Part shown: positions 22,264 through 33,960 of the stretch, piece by piece | How the letters are laid out: the number at the start of each line of letters is the position of its first letter | Numbering within the stretch: position 1 is the stretch's first letter | Assembly (NCBI GenBank): GCA_029379385.1 | Contig: CM055605.1 | Location: 18,759,001-18,823,000, forward strand | DNA length: 64,000 nt | Direction of reading: 5' to 3' | Source: Quillaja saponaria | Taxonomy: Eukaryota; Streptophyta; Magnoliopsida; Fabales; Quillajaceae | Notes under the pieces: generated by a model | Told to the model about the DNA's origin: nothing | Databases searched by the model: none | The model's input: only the letters and a program-made list of their open reading frames with translations | Program-made: the position numbers and the translations under genes

Positions 22264-24914
22264 TTACTTCACATATGAACTCAGCTCGTCACAATTCATG
22301 AGAAGATATAGCTTTGCTGCTTCATATTCATCATCTTCTAGATCTCTAAAATTAGCACGACCAATTGTTCTTCCTGAATAACTAAATATAGGAAGGCGGT
22401 TTTCCTCCTTATCCCCACCATCATTGTTGCGGCCTACTTGTCTCAACTTAGTTTGAATGTTGCTAGCAAAATAATGGCAGCAAAAATTTGAAATCTCCTC
22501 TAAAGTGTATGCTTCGACAATAGAAGCTTCGACCCGTGCTTTATTACGTGCCATTTTTTTAAGGCTATGCATACACCTAAAAAGATTATAAAATATACCT
22601 TTAATATATCTTGTAACATATATTAAATTTATTCAGTTGTATATGTTACCTCTCAAATGAATACATCCACCGGTATTGCACTGGACCGCCAACTTTAGCT
22701 TCATAGGCTAAATGGATGATTAGATGTTCCATAGAATCAAAAAAAGCTGGAACAAATATCTTTTCAAGTTTGCACAAGGTGACCACAATGTTATTCTCAA
22801 GTAATTCCATGTGCCCAACCCGTAATTCAACTGCACATATATCCCTGAAAAAAGTCCTGAGTTCTGTCAAAGCATCCCAAATACAATCTTTCACAAAGTC
22901 TCGAAATGCCATAGGTATCAATCTCTCCATAAAAACATGACAATCGTGACTTTTCATACCATATAACTTGCATTCATTTACCTTCACGCATCGAGACAAA
23001 TTGGAACCATATCCATCAGGAAACTTTAAATTTTTAACCCATCCGCATACCAATTTTTTCTCTTTCTTATTTAAGGTATATGTAGCTTTATTTACTTTCT
23101 GTTTGCCATTAGCCCCCACAATGATTTCTAAGTCTCGACGCTTGCACAAAATCCCCAAATCAGTACGTGCTTTGAGATTATCTTTGGATTTACCCTTGAA
23201 GTCCATAACAGTATTAAATACATTATCAAAAATTTTTTTCAATATTCATTAAATCTAGATTATGTCGAATAAGATTTGTAGGCCAATAATCTAATTCCCA
23301 AAATATAGACTTCTTTATCCAATTATGAGTATTCTTGAACCTATCAATCTCTTCGTACCCTCTTACCGAATTTAACTTGCTTGAAAGAACTCACTCTTTC
23401 GAGCACCTCTTTCCCAGATAACCGTGGTGGTGGTGAATCCAATTCTACTTTGTTCTTTTTGAAAGCATTCTTTTGTTTTCTGAATGGATGATCAAGTGGT
23501 AAGAATTGGCGGTGACAATCAAACCAACATGGCTTTCTGATCGTGTTTAAGTTGGAATGACTTAGTATTCTCCATACAATAAGGACACGCCAACTTACCA
23601 TGTGTACTCCACCCAGAAAGCATTGCATATGCGGGAAAGTCACTAATCGTCCATAACAATGCAGCTTTCATGATAAAATTTTGCTTAAGTGATGCATCAT
23701 AAGTTGTCACACCATTCAACCATAACTTCTTCAAGTCATCAACCAATAGCCTTAAATAAATGTCTATATTCTTACCAGGATGAAGTGGACCAGGAATTAT
23801 TAATGTCAAGAACAAATATTGCTCCTTCATGCATAATCCTAGGCGGCAAGTTATATGGTGTAACGAAAACTGGCCAACAAGAATAAGGAGATGATGAATT
23901 ACCAAATGGAGTGAAACCATCTGAGGATAGACCCTAAACGAATATTCTTGAATTCTTCTGCAAACTCAGGAAAAGTAATTGTCAAAGTGTTTCCAAGCCT
24001 CTGCATCTGACGGATGGATAATCATATTTTCTTTTTCACGAATGCCAAACTTATGCCATCTCATATGTCTAGCGGTGCTTTCTACCATATAAAGTCTTTG
24101 AAGTCTTGGTATTATTGGTAGATAACGTGCCACTTTTTCAGGTACATTAGACTGATTTTTATTTTGTTTTGGTTTATACCGGGGACAACCATAAATATAA
24201 CATTCTGTCTTATATTTGTCATCTTCATAGTACGATAAACAGTCATTTGGACATGCATCTATCTTTTTATACCCGAGATCCAAAACTTTAACTACCTTCT
24301 TCGCTTCATAAAAGTTTAGTGGCAGTTTATTCCCATCTGGCAACATAGATTTAAATGCTGTCATAAACCGATCATAACAACTCGTAGACACATTGAATTC
24401 AGATTTACAATTCAAAAGTTGTGTAACTTGCAGATAGCTTAGTATGTGTTTTGCAACCCTCCCACAATGGCTCATCTGCGTCTGATAAAATTTTTATAAA
24501 CTTGGCAGCATCAGGATTTGCATTTTCTTCAATGAAATTAAAATATGGCCCAAGCAACATCCATTACCATGTCTTCCATTTGATCAGTTTCTCCAAAACC
24601 ATCAAATATTTCATCATTTACAGAAGGTTGATCAATCCAACCCTCGCCATGAAAGGTCCAGTCTTGTAATTCTTAATAAAGCCCTTTTTGTATAAGTGAA
24701 CAGTAACATCATCTCGATCTAGAAATTTCGAATGATAACAAACCAAGCAAGGACATCTAATTTTTCCAGAATAGACACATTTCGGATGACGAAACGCAAA
24801 GTCGAGAAAAGCTTCAACTCCATACTTAAATTCAACTGTTAACGTCCCACGAATAGCTCGTGGGCGATCCATCCAACTACGATCAAGATCCATGTTTCTG
24901 CACATTAATGGCAA
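22264..24914 (-). pseudogene. CACTA Tnp2/TnpD-type transposase (Transposase_21, DUF4218)
   Basis: Domains in 5' to 3' order on the minus strand: a transposase-associated N-terminus at 24862-24620 (DRSWMDRP, CPCLVCYHSKF, HLYKKGF); the Transposase_21 core from 24475 (CKSEFNVSTSCYDRF, CPNDCLSYY, ARHMRWHKFGIREKENM, HPSDAEAWKHFDN) on to SCWPVF, CLIIPGP-like LTLIIPGPLHPG and WSTHGKLACPYC at about 23600; DUF4218 at 23242-22646 (KSHDCHVFMERLIP, FFRDICA, HLAYEAKVGGPVQYRWMY); then a short exon to 22264. Frame breaks cluster at 23845-23965, so no continuous catalytic protein is encoded. Role: DDE-type excision and integration of the element. Confidence 0.88.
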
Positions 24915-24989
24915 GATTTGACCTCAAAAAGGAGAACGCTAGCTACCAATGATGAGATTCCCAACTTCTACCAATGGTTAGTAATAAAG

Positions 24990-26680
24990 TTGGAAGCTGT
25001 AGTCCTACATTAATTCCTAGATAGCAAACAACTAAAGCATCCATGAATTCTTTGTAAAAAAGAACATCAAGCTCTTAATCATAAATATCATATGAAGAAG
25101 AACAAACAAAATTGATTGTATAGCCATAAATAGGTACAATACACTGTTAAGCATCAATGCTTATAACCCATAAAACAAATGAAAACCCAACATCATTGGC
25201 AACATAAATCACATACATAGACAGTATTATTGTTTCTTCTTGTACTTGTATTGATGAAATCTCATAGGAGATATTTAATTTTATAAAATCACACATATAG
25301 AAATAAACAAAGATCATAAATAGAAAAAAGAAATAAAGTAATACAGCACTACCAATCCCACATAAAAACAAAATCTAGAGTTTCAATATTATATAACAAA
25401 TAACATCAAACATCACATTCATCATGCTTTAGAACCTAAGAAAAATAAGAGTATAACTAACAGAACAATCAGCCTAATATGAATACAACATGCTTAGTTA
25501 CTATGATAGACAAGTCAATTTTGGAATTGAAAGCATCTTAATGTAGAAAAATGAAACTTGAAATATTTGAAACCCAAAAATGAAACTTCTATGAATTGGG
25601 TCCTCTTGTTTCAGATGAACATAGCATAAAGTAATTCCCATAATATCAGAGACAAAAAATTCCTATCAATAGAAAGGAATGAGAGATCATACAAAGTGCA
25701 GACAAAGAAAAGGATGAAGAGAGATGCATAATTCCGAATATAGTGCTTGAGATTCCCATGAACCCTTTAGCGAGCTTGAGACATAAATGAAGGGAATGAG
25801 TAGCAATAGGACTACCCATTGACGGTGAGCTTAGAAAAAGGATTAAGTGTGAAAGTTTAACACAATGAATCTAAAAGTTTAACACAAGGCTTGTGTACTA
25901 CCTATTCTGCTTACATTAACAGCAGCAACAGGATAGATGACACTAATGCCACTTACAACTGGTTGTATATTTCGGGGCTCTCTAATTGCCTATGACCTAT
26001 ACATTTTCATGATATATCTCACTCTACTATAAGTGAAAGGTATTAGCAAAATCAAGAACAACAATACCCAGATGACAAAAATATAAATTAGAAACATGAA
26101 AAAAAAGAAACCAATATTTTCTAGTTAACTACAAGAAGAACAGATAAATAATTTATAGAAACTAAACTTTTCATATAAAGAAGAAGAGACAGTAATATAT
26201 ATGAACCTCCTGGAATCCGTGGAATACTCCAAAAAAATTTCTTTGGTAGAGAACACAATCAAAGCTACCTGAACATCACATAGTACAGAGATTTAATGAG
26301 ATTTCTTAAGCAAACCCATTTGCAAACATAATCAATTAAAAATGAAAAAAGCTTTAGCAATAAAAGACAAAGATAGATTGAGAAAGGAAGAGGGAAACAG
26401 GGAGACAAAGAAAGAAAGAGACGGTAAAAGAGAAAGTCGTACCAGAAACTGAGCAACGACTATACGGAACGGAAAAAAAATGAGAAGTGTGACCAAGAGG
26501 GCGAGGAGAAACTGAAATTAAAAGAATTAGAGAGTTAGGGTTAAGAGAAAAATCGATTCACTAGAAATCCTATTGCTAGCAAGGTTGAAGGACTTACCAG
26601 AAATACTCAGTTGCATCAGACAAGTACTCTTAGGGCTTGAAGGCACAAGAAGGATCGTCTGAAATTTGGGTTCAATTTTG
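24990..26680. other. CACTA-1 internal noncoding region
   Basis: AT-rich sequence between the transposase start and the right subterminal repeats. It presumably holds the transposase promoter and 5' leader. No conserved coding sequence was found; the longer frames here are Phe/Ile/Tyr-rich and uninformative. Confidence 0.5.
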
Positions 26681-26689
26681 TGATTTTGA

Positions 26690-27070
26690 TATTGGGGGAA
26701 AACTATCTACAATGGACAAAAGTTATCTACGACGGGCAAAATTAAAAAAAGCCCGTCGTGGATACGTGATATGATGCAAAAAAATTATTATTATCTACGA
26801 TGGGTAAATCTCATCTTAGATAATATTGACCCCAGTCTTTGATACAAGAAAACGTTAGAACTTATTACTTATAATATCTAAGACGGGTGTATCCCGTCGT
26901 AGATAAGTATAGTACCATCTCAGAAAATAATAAAAATATCAAATTTTAAATTTTTGGTGTTTATTACTTGAGACGGTGCATCCCGTCTTGGATAACTGAT
27001 AGCCCGTCGTAGATAAATTATCTACGATGGGTTTATTTACAACTGGTAAGTACCGTCACAGATAAATCTT
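26690..27070. repeat. Right subterminal repeats of CACTA-1
   Basis: Repeated short words such as ttatctacgacgggc, aagacgggtgtatcccgtcg and gcccgtcgtagataa in both orientations mirror those at 18110-18540, and end at the terminus cttgtagtg. Confidence 0.88.
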
Positions 27071-27082
27071 TTTCTTGTAGTG

Positions 27083-27085
27083 TAT
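27083..27085. repeat. Target-site duplication (TAT), right, CACTA-1
   Basis: TAT follows the last base of the right terminus and matches 18096-18098. Confidence 0.85.
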
Positions 27086-27184
27086 TTATATATTATCAAA
27101 TTGTATTTTTAATTTGATTTTTAATTTTTAAATTGTGTTGTTATCATATTATGAATTAACTTTCATATGCTTTAATTGCTAAAT

Positions 27185-28380
27185 GGCATCACCATATGAT
27201 GATAATGAATATGACAGTGAGACGGATGCTAACAATTTTTTTCTAGCAACCACGACAATCATTTTTACAGCACATGCTTCTGAGCACATTGAAAAATATA
27301 TGACAAAAAGACCTTGTAGAAACTCTCCGCAAACAAGGCTCATGCATGTGGGTAGATGAAGTGTTAAGTAACAATCCTATTCATTGTCACGAGAATTTCA
27401 GAATGAAAACACCTTGCTTCTTGAGATTCTGCCAAATTCTCGAACAAATGTATCAATTGCAGCCAACAAAAATACTCATATTAAGGAAATTATTGCTATG
27501 TTTTTGTATTTAATAGAAAAAAGAGCGTTGAATCGTATAGTGCACAAAATGATGCAATGCTCTGGAGAAACAATGCATAGGTTGTTTAAGCATATATTAC
27601 ACAATGTCAGGTTGTTAGCCATTGACATCATCAAACCAATTAATCTTGAATTCAACTCTCTTCCAAGCGAAATAAGATAGGATCGACGATACATGCATTT
27701 CTTCCAATGTTGTATTCGTTCCATCGATGGTACTTATATTAATTGTCATTTTCCTTCCCAGCAAACGACATTTGTTGGAATGAAAGGATATGTGACACAA
27801 AATGTGATGGCTACATATGACTTTAAATTTTGTTTCACTTATGTTTTAGCCAGATGAGCTGGAACAGCCCACGACAGCCGAATACTTGAGAAAGCTTTGA
27901 TAAATCATTCATCAAATTTTCCAATGCCACCTACAGGGAGATACTATTTGGTTAACTTGGGATAGGGACTGATGAATGGATTTCTAACACCTTGCAAATG
28001 TGAAAGATATCATCTTCCACACTTTGATGACACCGCACATATTATGAAAAATGTCAAGGAAATTTTCAACTACCACCATTCAAGTTTATGGTGCAGTGAA
28101 GAGGGTGTTTAGAATTTGGAAGAAACGTTTTTTCCATCTTGTGAGACATGCCTACATATTCTTTCAAAGAACAAGTTAATATCGTAGATGCTACCATGGC
28201 TATGCATAATTCATTAGAATGGAAGCTTCAGGTGATTTAGAGTTTCAACCTATGATAATGATCTTGGTCTTTTGCCCCACCATTGACGAAATGAGTATAT
28301 TAGAGAAAGAGAACTTTGGAGACAATGACTACATGAAGATCTACCAAACATTCATGCTCAATGGGAAACGTATGTGATAT
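27185..28380 (+). pseudogene. PIF/Harbinger (HARBI1-like, DDE_Tnp_4) transposase remnant
   Basis: From a possible ATG at 27183 the frames run through an N-terminal helical block and ETMHRLFKHILHNV at about 27575. After a TAG at about 27678 the DDE domain follows: CCIRSIDGTYINCH (first Asp), KGYVTQNVMATYDFKFCFTY, GTAHDSRILEKAL (second Asp) and a YYLVNLG block ending near 27960. In-frame stops interrupt it at about 27678, 27856 and 27963, the last two in the highly conserved AGWEG-type and DAGY-type motifs. It is nonfunctional. It identifies the element that hosted CACTA-1. Confidence 0.85.
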
Positions 28381-28867
28381 AATCAAATATCAGCTTATTT
28401 TAGCTGGACGTTGTTGAATGTTTAGTTTCAGATAATTATTAGTCTTATTTGTAATATTTAATGGTAGGTGTCATTTTAATTTTTAGTCTTATTTTGTATT
28501 TTGTAATTTCAATTGTCAATTTAATTATAGGTATAATTTTTAATTAAGTTTTTTATTTACAATTAAAATTATGTATTTAATTTTACTTACATTTAATCTC
28601 AATTAAAAATAAAAATTGAATAAAAAATAAATTTATTCACAATTAAATGTAAAAACAAAATAAAAAATAAAACAATCTAAATGTCATTTTGGTAATTTTA
28701 CACATAACAGCTTCTCTGACTAGAGTCTTAAATCATGATTTTTGGGTCATTCAAACAAACATCATTTTTTTGAGATAGAATGACCTTAGACCTATTTGAC
28801 AAATGCACCAAATGATTCTTTTATTTGGCAAATAATACTTAATTCTAATTGGATAAGCATCACATTT

Positions 28868-29255
28868 CTAATCGTTGCCACCAAAGTAATCATAATATCC
28901 TTAGCCATTAACAATACAATATTTGTTGTTAAAATATATACAAAATTAACAGATAAGTTAATAGGAAGAACGTAAAGTTTGGCATATATGTGATGTGCCA
29001 TATTTTTTAATCGATTATATATTATATTCTTAAAATGATCTAATTGTTATATATAACTTTATTAATTTTGTCTTTTCAAAGTATCCATATAAACTTTACT
29101 AAGACATGTACAGTGTCAAAAATTAACTATTAATCTTGATTCTTCCAATCGTCGCGACCAAAGTAATCATTAATTCTTAGCCCTTAACATATAATATTTG
29201 TTGTCAAAATATATACAACTAGCAGATAAGTTAACAGGACGAAGACCTACTCTAC
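28868..29255 (+). repeat. Direct repeat in the TNL upstream region
   Basis: A segment of about 110 bases at 28868-28980 (tcgttgccaccaaagtaatc ... acagataagttaa) recurs at 29145-29255 with moderate divergence. The same segment is present once at 37690-37790 ahead of the TIR relic. A local duplication of promoter-proximal sequence in unit A explains this. Confidence 0.72.
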
Positions 29256-29338
29256 GTACTATCTCTTTTTAAATAAATACAAAGCATGGAAACAAAGGCT
29301 ATAGTAGTGCACTCTGCTACTTCCCTTAGTTGGCTGCC

Positions 29339-32300
29339 ATGGGGACCAATTTAGCCTCATCCTCGTCCTCATCGTCATCGTCTTCTTCTTCTTCTTCTTC
29401 TTTCTATCCTAAGTGGAGTTATGATGTCTTCCTCAGTTTTAGAACCGAAGATACACGAAATAATTTTACAGGAGATCTCTATAATGCTTTGTATCAAAAT
29501 GGTGTCAAGACTTTCATAGATGATAATCTTGAAAGGGAGAGAAGAGATTTCGACGTCACCTTTGACAGCCATTGAAGAATCAAAGATTTCTATTATTGTT
29601 TTTTTAGAAAACTATGCTACTTCAAGTTGGTGTCTGGATGAACTCGTTAAGATCCTTGAGTGTCAGGAAAATAAAGGACAGATGGTTCAGCCTGCCTTTT
29701 ACGATGTGGATCCATCTGAGGTAAGGACTCAAAGGATGTTTTGGACAGGCTTTGGCTAAACATGAACAAGTACTGGGAGAGAATATGGTGAAGGTCTTAA
29801 TCTAGAAAGCAGCACTAAACAAAGCAGCCAATTTATCTGGATGGCACTTGGTGATGGATAAGGTACAATTACTAACACTAAAATTAAATAGTTGTAACAT
29901 GTTCTTTTCTTTTTTTCTTTCTTCTATAACATGTCTATTTATTAATTATGATTCACATGTACCAGTCTAAATTCATCGAGAGAATTGTTGAAGAAGTGTT
30001 AAGTAAGCTTAATTGAACTTTCTTATATATTGCAAAGCACCCGGTTGGAATTGATTCTCATGTAGAAGAAGTTCGGATCATGTTGTATACTGGGTTGTGC
30101 GATGAAATTCGCGTTATAGGTATTCATGGAATTGGGGGAATCGGTAAAACAACTACTGTGAAAACTGTTTATAATTTAGTTGCTAATCAATTTGAAGGAT
30201 CCTGCTTTCTTGCAAATGTTAGAGAAACTTCAAAACAAAGTTATGGTCTAGTTCAACTTCAAGAAACACTGCTTTTTGAAATATTGGGGAAGAAAGACAC
30301 CAAAGTTGGCAATGTTGATAGAGGGATGAACATAATAAGAGAGAGACTTAGTTATAAAAGAATTCTTTTAGTTCTCGATGATGTTGATCATCTAGAAACG
30401 TCAGCTGCATTAGCTGGAGAGCAAGATTTGTTTGGTTCAGGAAGCAGAATTATCATAACAACAAGAGATGAGCATGTTCTTGTTGTGCATGGAGTGGAAA
30501 GTAAATATAAAGTAGAGGAACTAAACATTGAAGATTCTGTTCAACTTTTTAGCTGGATTTCATTCAAGAAGCCTTGTCCAACAGAAGATTTTGAAGAGCT
30601 CTCACATTCTGTTTTAAACTATGCCAGGGGACTTCCACTAGCTCTTATAGAGTTGGGTTCATTTTTGTGTGGTAGAAGCAAAAATGAATGGGAAAGTGCA
30701 TTGAATAAACCAAAAAGGTTTCCCAACAAAAAAATACATGATATACTTAAAGTAAGTTTTGATGGACTAGATGATCAAGAGAAGGCTATTTCCTGGATAT
30801 CGCCTGTTTTTTCAATGGAAATGACCTTGATTATGTCTTGAAAGTACTAGACAGTTGTGATTTCTACCCACAAGTTGGTATCAAAGTTTTGGTTGAGAAG
30901 TCTCTTTTATCATATGATAAAAACAAAAAACTACGTACGGATGCATGATTTGATACAGGAAATGGGTAGAGAATTACGCCAAGAATCCCCTGAAGATCCT
31001 GGCAAACGCAGTAGGCTTTGGGCTGGTGACGATATTCTTAATGTACTAACTGAAAATTCAGTAAGTCTAATTATAATTCTCTCTAAAAGCTTACTATATA
31101 TTTTTTGGTACATCGAAATAAATCAAATGATATAAAGAATCTCAGGAAGCTTCCCTTTGCACACTAACAATATATTTCATTCTTGTAATTTGGCAGGGGA
31201 CAAATACTATTGAAGGCATAAAGTTAGCATTGCCTGAACCAGAAGAGGTGTACTTGGCTTCTAAAGCTTTTAAAAAGATGAGAAGGCTCAGACTTCTAAT
31301 AATTCACAATGCACAGTTTTTCGGTGATCCTGAATATCTCTCTAATGAACTTAGATGGCTCGAGTGGCCTGAATATCCTTTCACATCGCTACCTACTAAT
31401 TTTCGCCCCTTGAAACTTGTTGCTCTTGACATGCACAATAGCCTTCTTATACAATTGGGCAATGGATCCAAGGTATAGACTTTATTCATCAAGAATTTAT
31501 TATTATTTTCTTACATATTTATATAGTAAAAGTTAGTAACTGGTGTTTTTTTTTTTTTTTCCTTTTCTCTAGTATTTCAAGAATCTGAAATTTATGGATG
31601 CTAAATTTTGCAAGTTTCTCACTGAAGTACCAGACTTTTCAACTGCACCAAATCTCAAAAGTTTGAATCTTAAAGGCTGTACTAATCTGATTAATGTCCA
31701 TCAATCTGTTGGGTATCTTGAAAAACTTGTCATTTTGAACCTTAGCGGCTGCTCCAACCTTAGAGTACTCCCAAGCAACCTCAAGTTAAAATCTCTACAA
31801 AGTCTTTTTCTATCCGGTTGCTTCAAGTCTGGACAAGTTCCCGGAAACTCTTGATAATATGGCAAATTTGGAAGAAATTCTTTTGGATGAATCTGCCATA
31901 AAAGAGTTGCCTTCATCAATTGAAAATCTCAGTGGACTCAAGATGTTGGATATGCAATTCTGTAAAAAACTTAACACCCTTCCTCGGAGCATCTATAAGT
32001 TGCAGAGTCTCGACATTCTTCGTCTTGGTGGTTGTTCCAAACTTAGTAAATTTCCAGAGTTTGATGAATGCTCTTCCAATGAATTGTCAGGTTTCCAAAA
32101 ATTGAGGTGGTTGGATTTAACAAACTGCAATCTATCAGAAGTGGATTTCCTTACAAGACCTAGCCATTTTCTTGAATTGAGATATTTATTATTAGGAAAA
32201 AACAAATTTGATAGCCTCCCCATATGCATGGAAAAACTTGCGAAGTTGAAACACCTTTGCTTGGAAAAGTGCAAGCTCTTACAAGAAATTCCTCAGCTTC

Positions 32301-33331
32301 CACCTAATATGGAGATAATTGATGCAAATGGTTGTGAATCATTAGAAAGATATTCACAACTATCAAGCATGCAAGATTTCAAACCAATACTTCAGAGGAT
32401 TGACTTCTCTGATTGCCAAAAGTTGCTATGACACAAGGAAACCAATGGGCATATATGTTGCTAAGTGAGGTCAGTCACTTGCTTTCCCTCTCTTTGATAA
32501 CATAATAAATTCACACATCATCTTAAAGATTAAAATCATATGGGCTTATTTGGCGCATCGTATAAAAATAACATGATAGTATAATATTATCTCATTAGCT
32601 CTTATACAACGTTTGACAGTAATAAGATAGTAAAGACTTATAATATTGACCCCTCTCATATTATGTCTGATAATATAAAGCTATACCGTGGAAAAGGGGA
32701 GATAAGACAATAGTATAAATATAACATAATAACTATACAGCCTAATACATTGTATAATCCTATACAATGAGCAAAACGAGCCCTAGAGATTACGAGTGTT
32801 TAATCATTAGTATATTCTAATATTGGGAAGCTCCGTTGTCACTTGTTGACTTCTTTACCTCCCAAGATCCTAGATCACTTTGACATTTTACATTTCTTTA
32901 TTACAGGGGCTTCATGAGGAACCTGGATTCAACATAATGCTTTCTGGAAGTGAGATTCCAGAATGGATTGGCTATCGTAGTTTAGAAGGATCAGTATCTT
33001 TCCAATTGTGTTCAGAGATTGCAATGAGGATAGAAGCAGTAGCGCTATGTACTGCTTTCGGATCAAAGGAAGAGGAAGAGAATAAATTTGCATATGAAGT
33101 ACAGATTTTCATCAATGGTAAAATTACAAATTCTTTGAAAGACGATTCTTCGATGTGAAATCAGATCGTGTTTGGCTATACTATCTTCCTCTACGTTCAA
33201 TCATGTGGGGTTTACACATGGCCAAAACGTGTGACCATATCGAAATCAAGGTTTTATTTCAAATTCTTGATGATTCTGAAACAACAAATGCAGTGTTGAA
33301 AGGTTGTGGAGTCCATCCAATATATTGGTAA
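29339..33331 (+). pseudogene. TIR-NBS-LRR resistance gene, frameshifted
   Basis: All parts of a TNL immune receptor are present in order. Exon 1 (29339-29862) holds a Ser-rich start and the TIR domain (YDVFLSFRTEDTRNNFTG, SSWCLDELVKI). Exon 2 (29966-31060) holds the NB-ARC: P-loop GIHGIGGIGKTT, kinase-2 ILLVLDDVD, GSRIIITTRDEHVL, GLPLAL, then the MHD motif as MHDLIQEMGREL. Exons 3 and 4 (31197-31472; 31573-about 32450) hold leucine-rich repeats. Exon 5 (32907-33331) holds a C-JID-like end (SGSEIPEWIG). Frame breaks lie near 29545, 29735, 30790, 30930 and 31830, with stops near 29806 and 30015. A full-length product is impossible unless several are assembly errors. Confidence 0.92.
32542..32783. 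mobile_element. MITE in the last TNL intron, 242 bp
   Basis: The ends form an imperfect inverted repeat of about 23 bases: GGGCTTATTTGGCGCATCG at the left, and GGGCTCGTTTTGCTCATTG when the right end is reversed. The interior is AT-rich and noncoding. The target duplication is unclear (TA at most). A degraded relative may lie at about 15990-16140. Superfamily not assigned with confidence. Confidence 0.7.
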
Positions 33332-33960
33332 GATGAAGAGTGATCAAGAAAACTTGCAGTATCAAATTGAGTTTTCAGTGATAAGTCCATGTCTTGTGGC
33401 TATTGTTTTTGTTTGTGTTATTGCATTCTATTTTACTTTGAATGCATCATATATTTGTGAAACAAGTAATATTTATCTTTTTTATTTAGTGGTCGTGTAT
33501 CTAGACCAACTTTCCCGTACTACAACTAATCATCTATATCCAAACTTATTCTCCAACACTGAAAATTAAAATAATAAATATATTTACACATAAAGAAATA
33601 TTTAAAATTAAGATAAGTCTATATTTGTATAGGATTTAAGACACTATGAGCTTATGAACAACAAATTCTTGAAGGTCAATAAATATGATTGACATTGACT
33701 TGGGACGGAACTATGAACACTGCTCCATGTACTACCATTATTAACAAAAAAACATATGGACCACTATCTACTTAATGACTGGCGTACACAGAACAATTTT
33801 GCTCCATATTCTCACAAAATCTATAATTTATTACATTCATCACCCATAAAGATTAGGGTCCGTTGTGAAAATAAGAACAAACAATATACAATTCATCACT
33901 CATGCATGACTCTAGGGATCTAAATAATAAATTAAGCATACAATATATGACCTTGAAGGT
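33332..33960. other. Junction between duplicated units, noncoding
   Basis: Spacer between the TNL and the next DUF2431 gene. From about 33758 (ccactatctactt.aatgac) it matches 11381 onward, marking the left border of unit B homology. The 87-codon frame at 33306-33569 overlaps the TNL end and lacks recognisable features. Confidence 0.6.

Larger units (their letters stand above)
18099..27082 (-). mobile_element. CACTA (En/Spm) DNA transposon, 8,984 bp
   Basis: Termini are CACTACCAGAAAA on the left and, reversed, CACTACAAGAAAA on the right: 12 of 13 bases match. Perfect TAT target duplications flank them. Both ends carry many copies of a short subterminal motif of the TATCTACGACGGG type in both orientations, the kind of site bound by TnpA-like proteins. 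Inside, all on the minus strand, lie a Tnp2/TnpD-type transposase region (24914-21150) and a Transposase_24/Ptta-type gene (20965-18882). Clean ends suggest a fairly recent insertion, yet the transposase has several frame breaks, so it was probably moved in trans or decayed since. Confidence 0.95.
17400..28780 (+). mobile_element. PIF/Harbinger element, split by a CACTA insertion
   Basis: The transposase remnant at 27185-28380 identifies the family. The CACTA element at 18099-27082 sits inside it, because sequence left of 18099 and right of 27082 joins across a TAT duplication into one AT-rich leader before the transposase start. Comparison with unit B shows that both borders must lie within about 17345-28835, since the collinear host repeat stops and resumes there. 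The terminal inverted repeats themselves could not be recognised. A GC-rich patch at 17430-17530 belongs to the left part. Confidence 0.65.

Noticed and set aside
33306..33569. 87-codon plus-strand frame with a hydrophobic stretch, as a separate membrane protein gene
   Set aside because: Its first codons overlap the C-terminal end of the TNL in another frame, and the rest is AT-rich spacer without conservation evidence.
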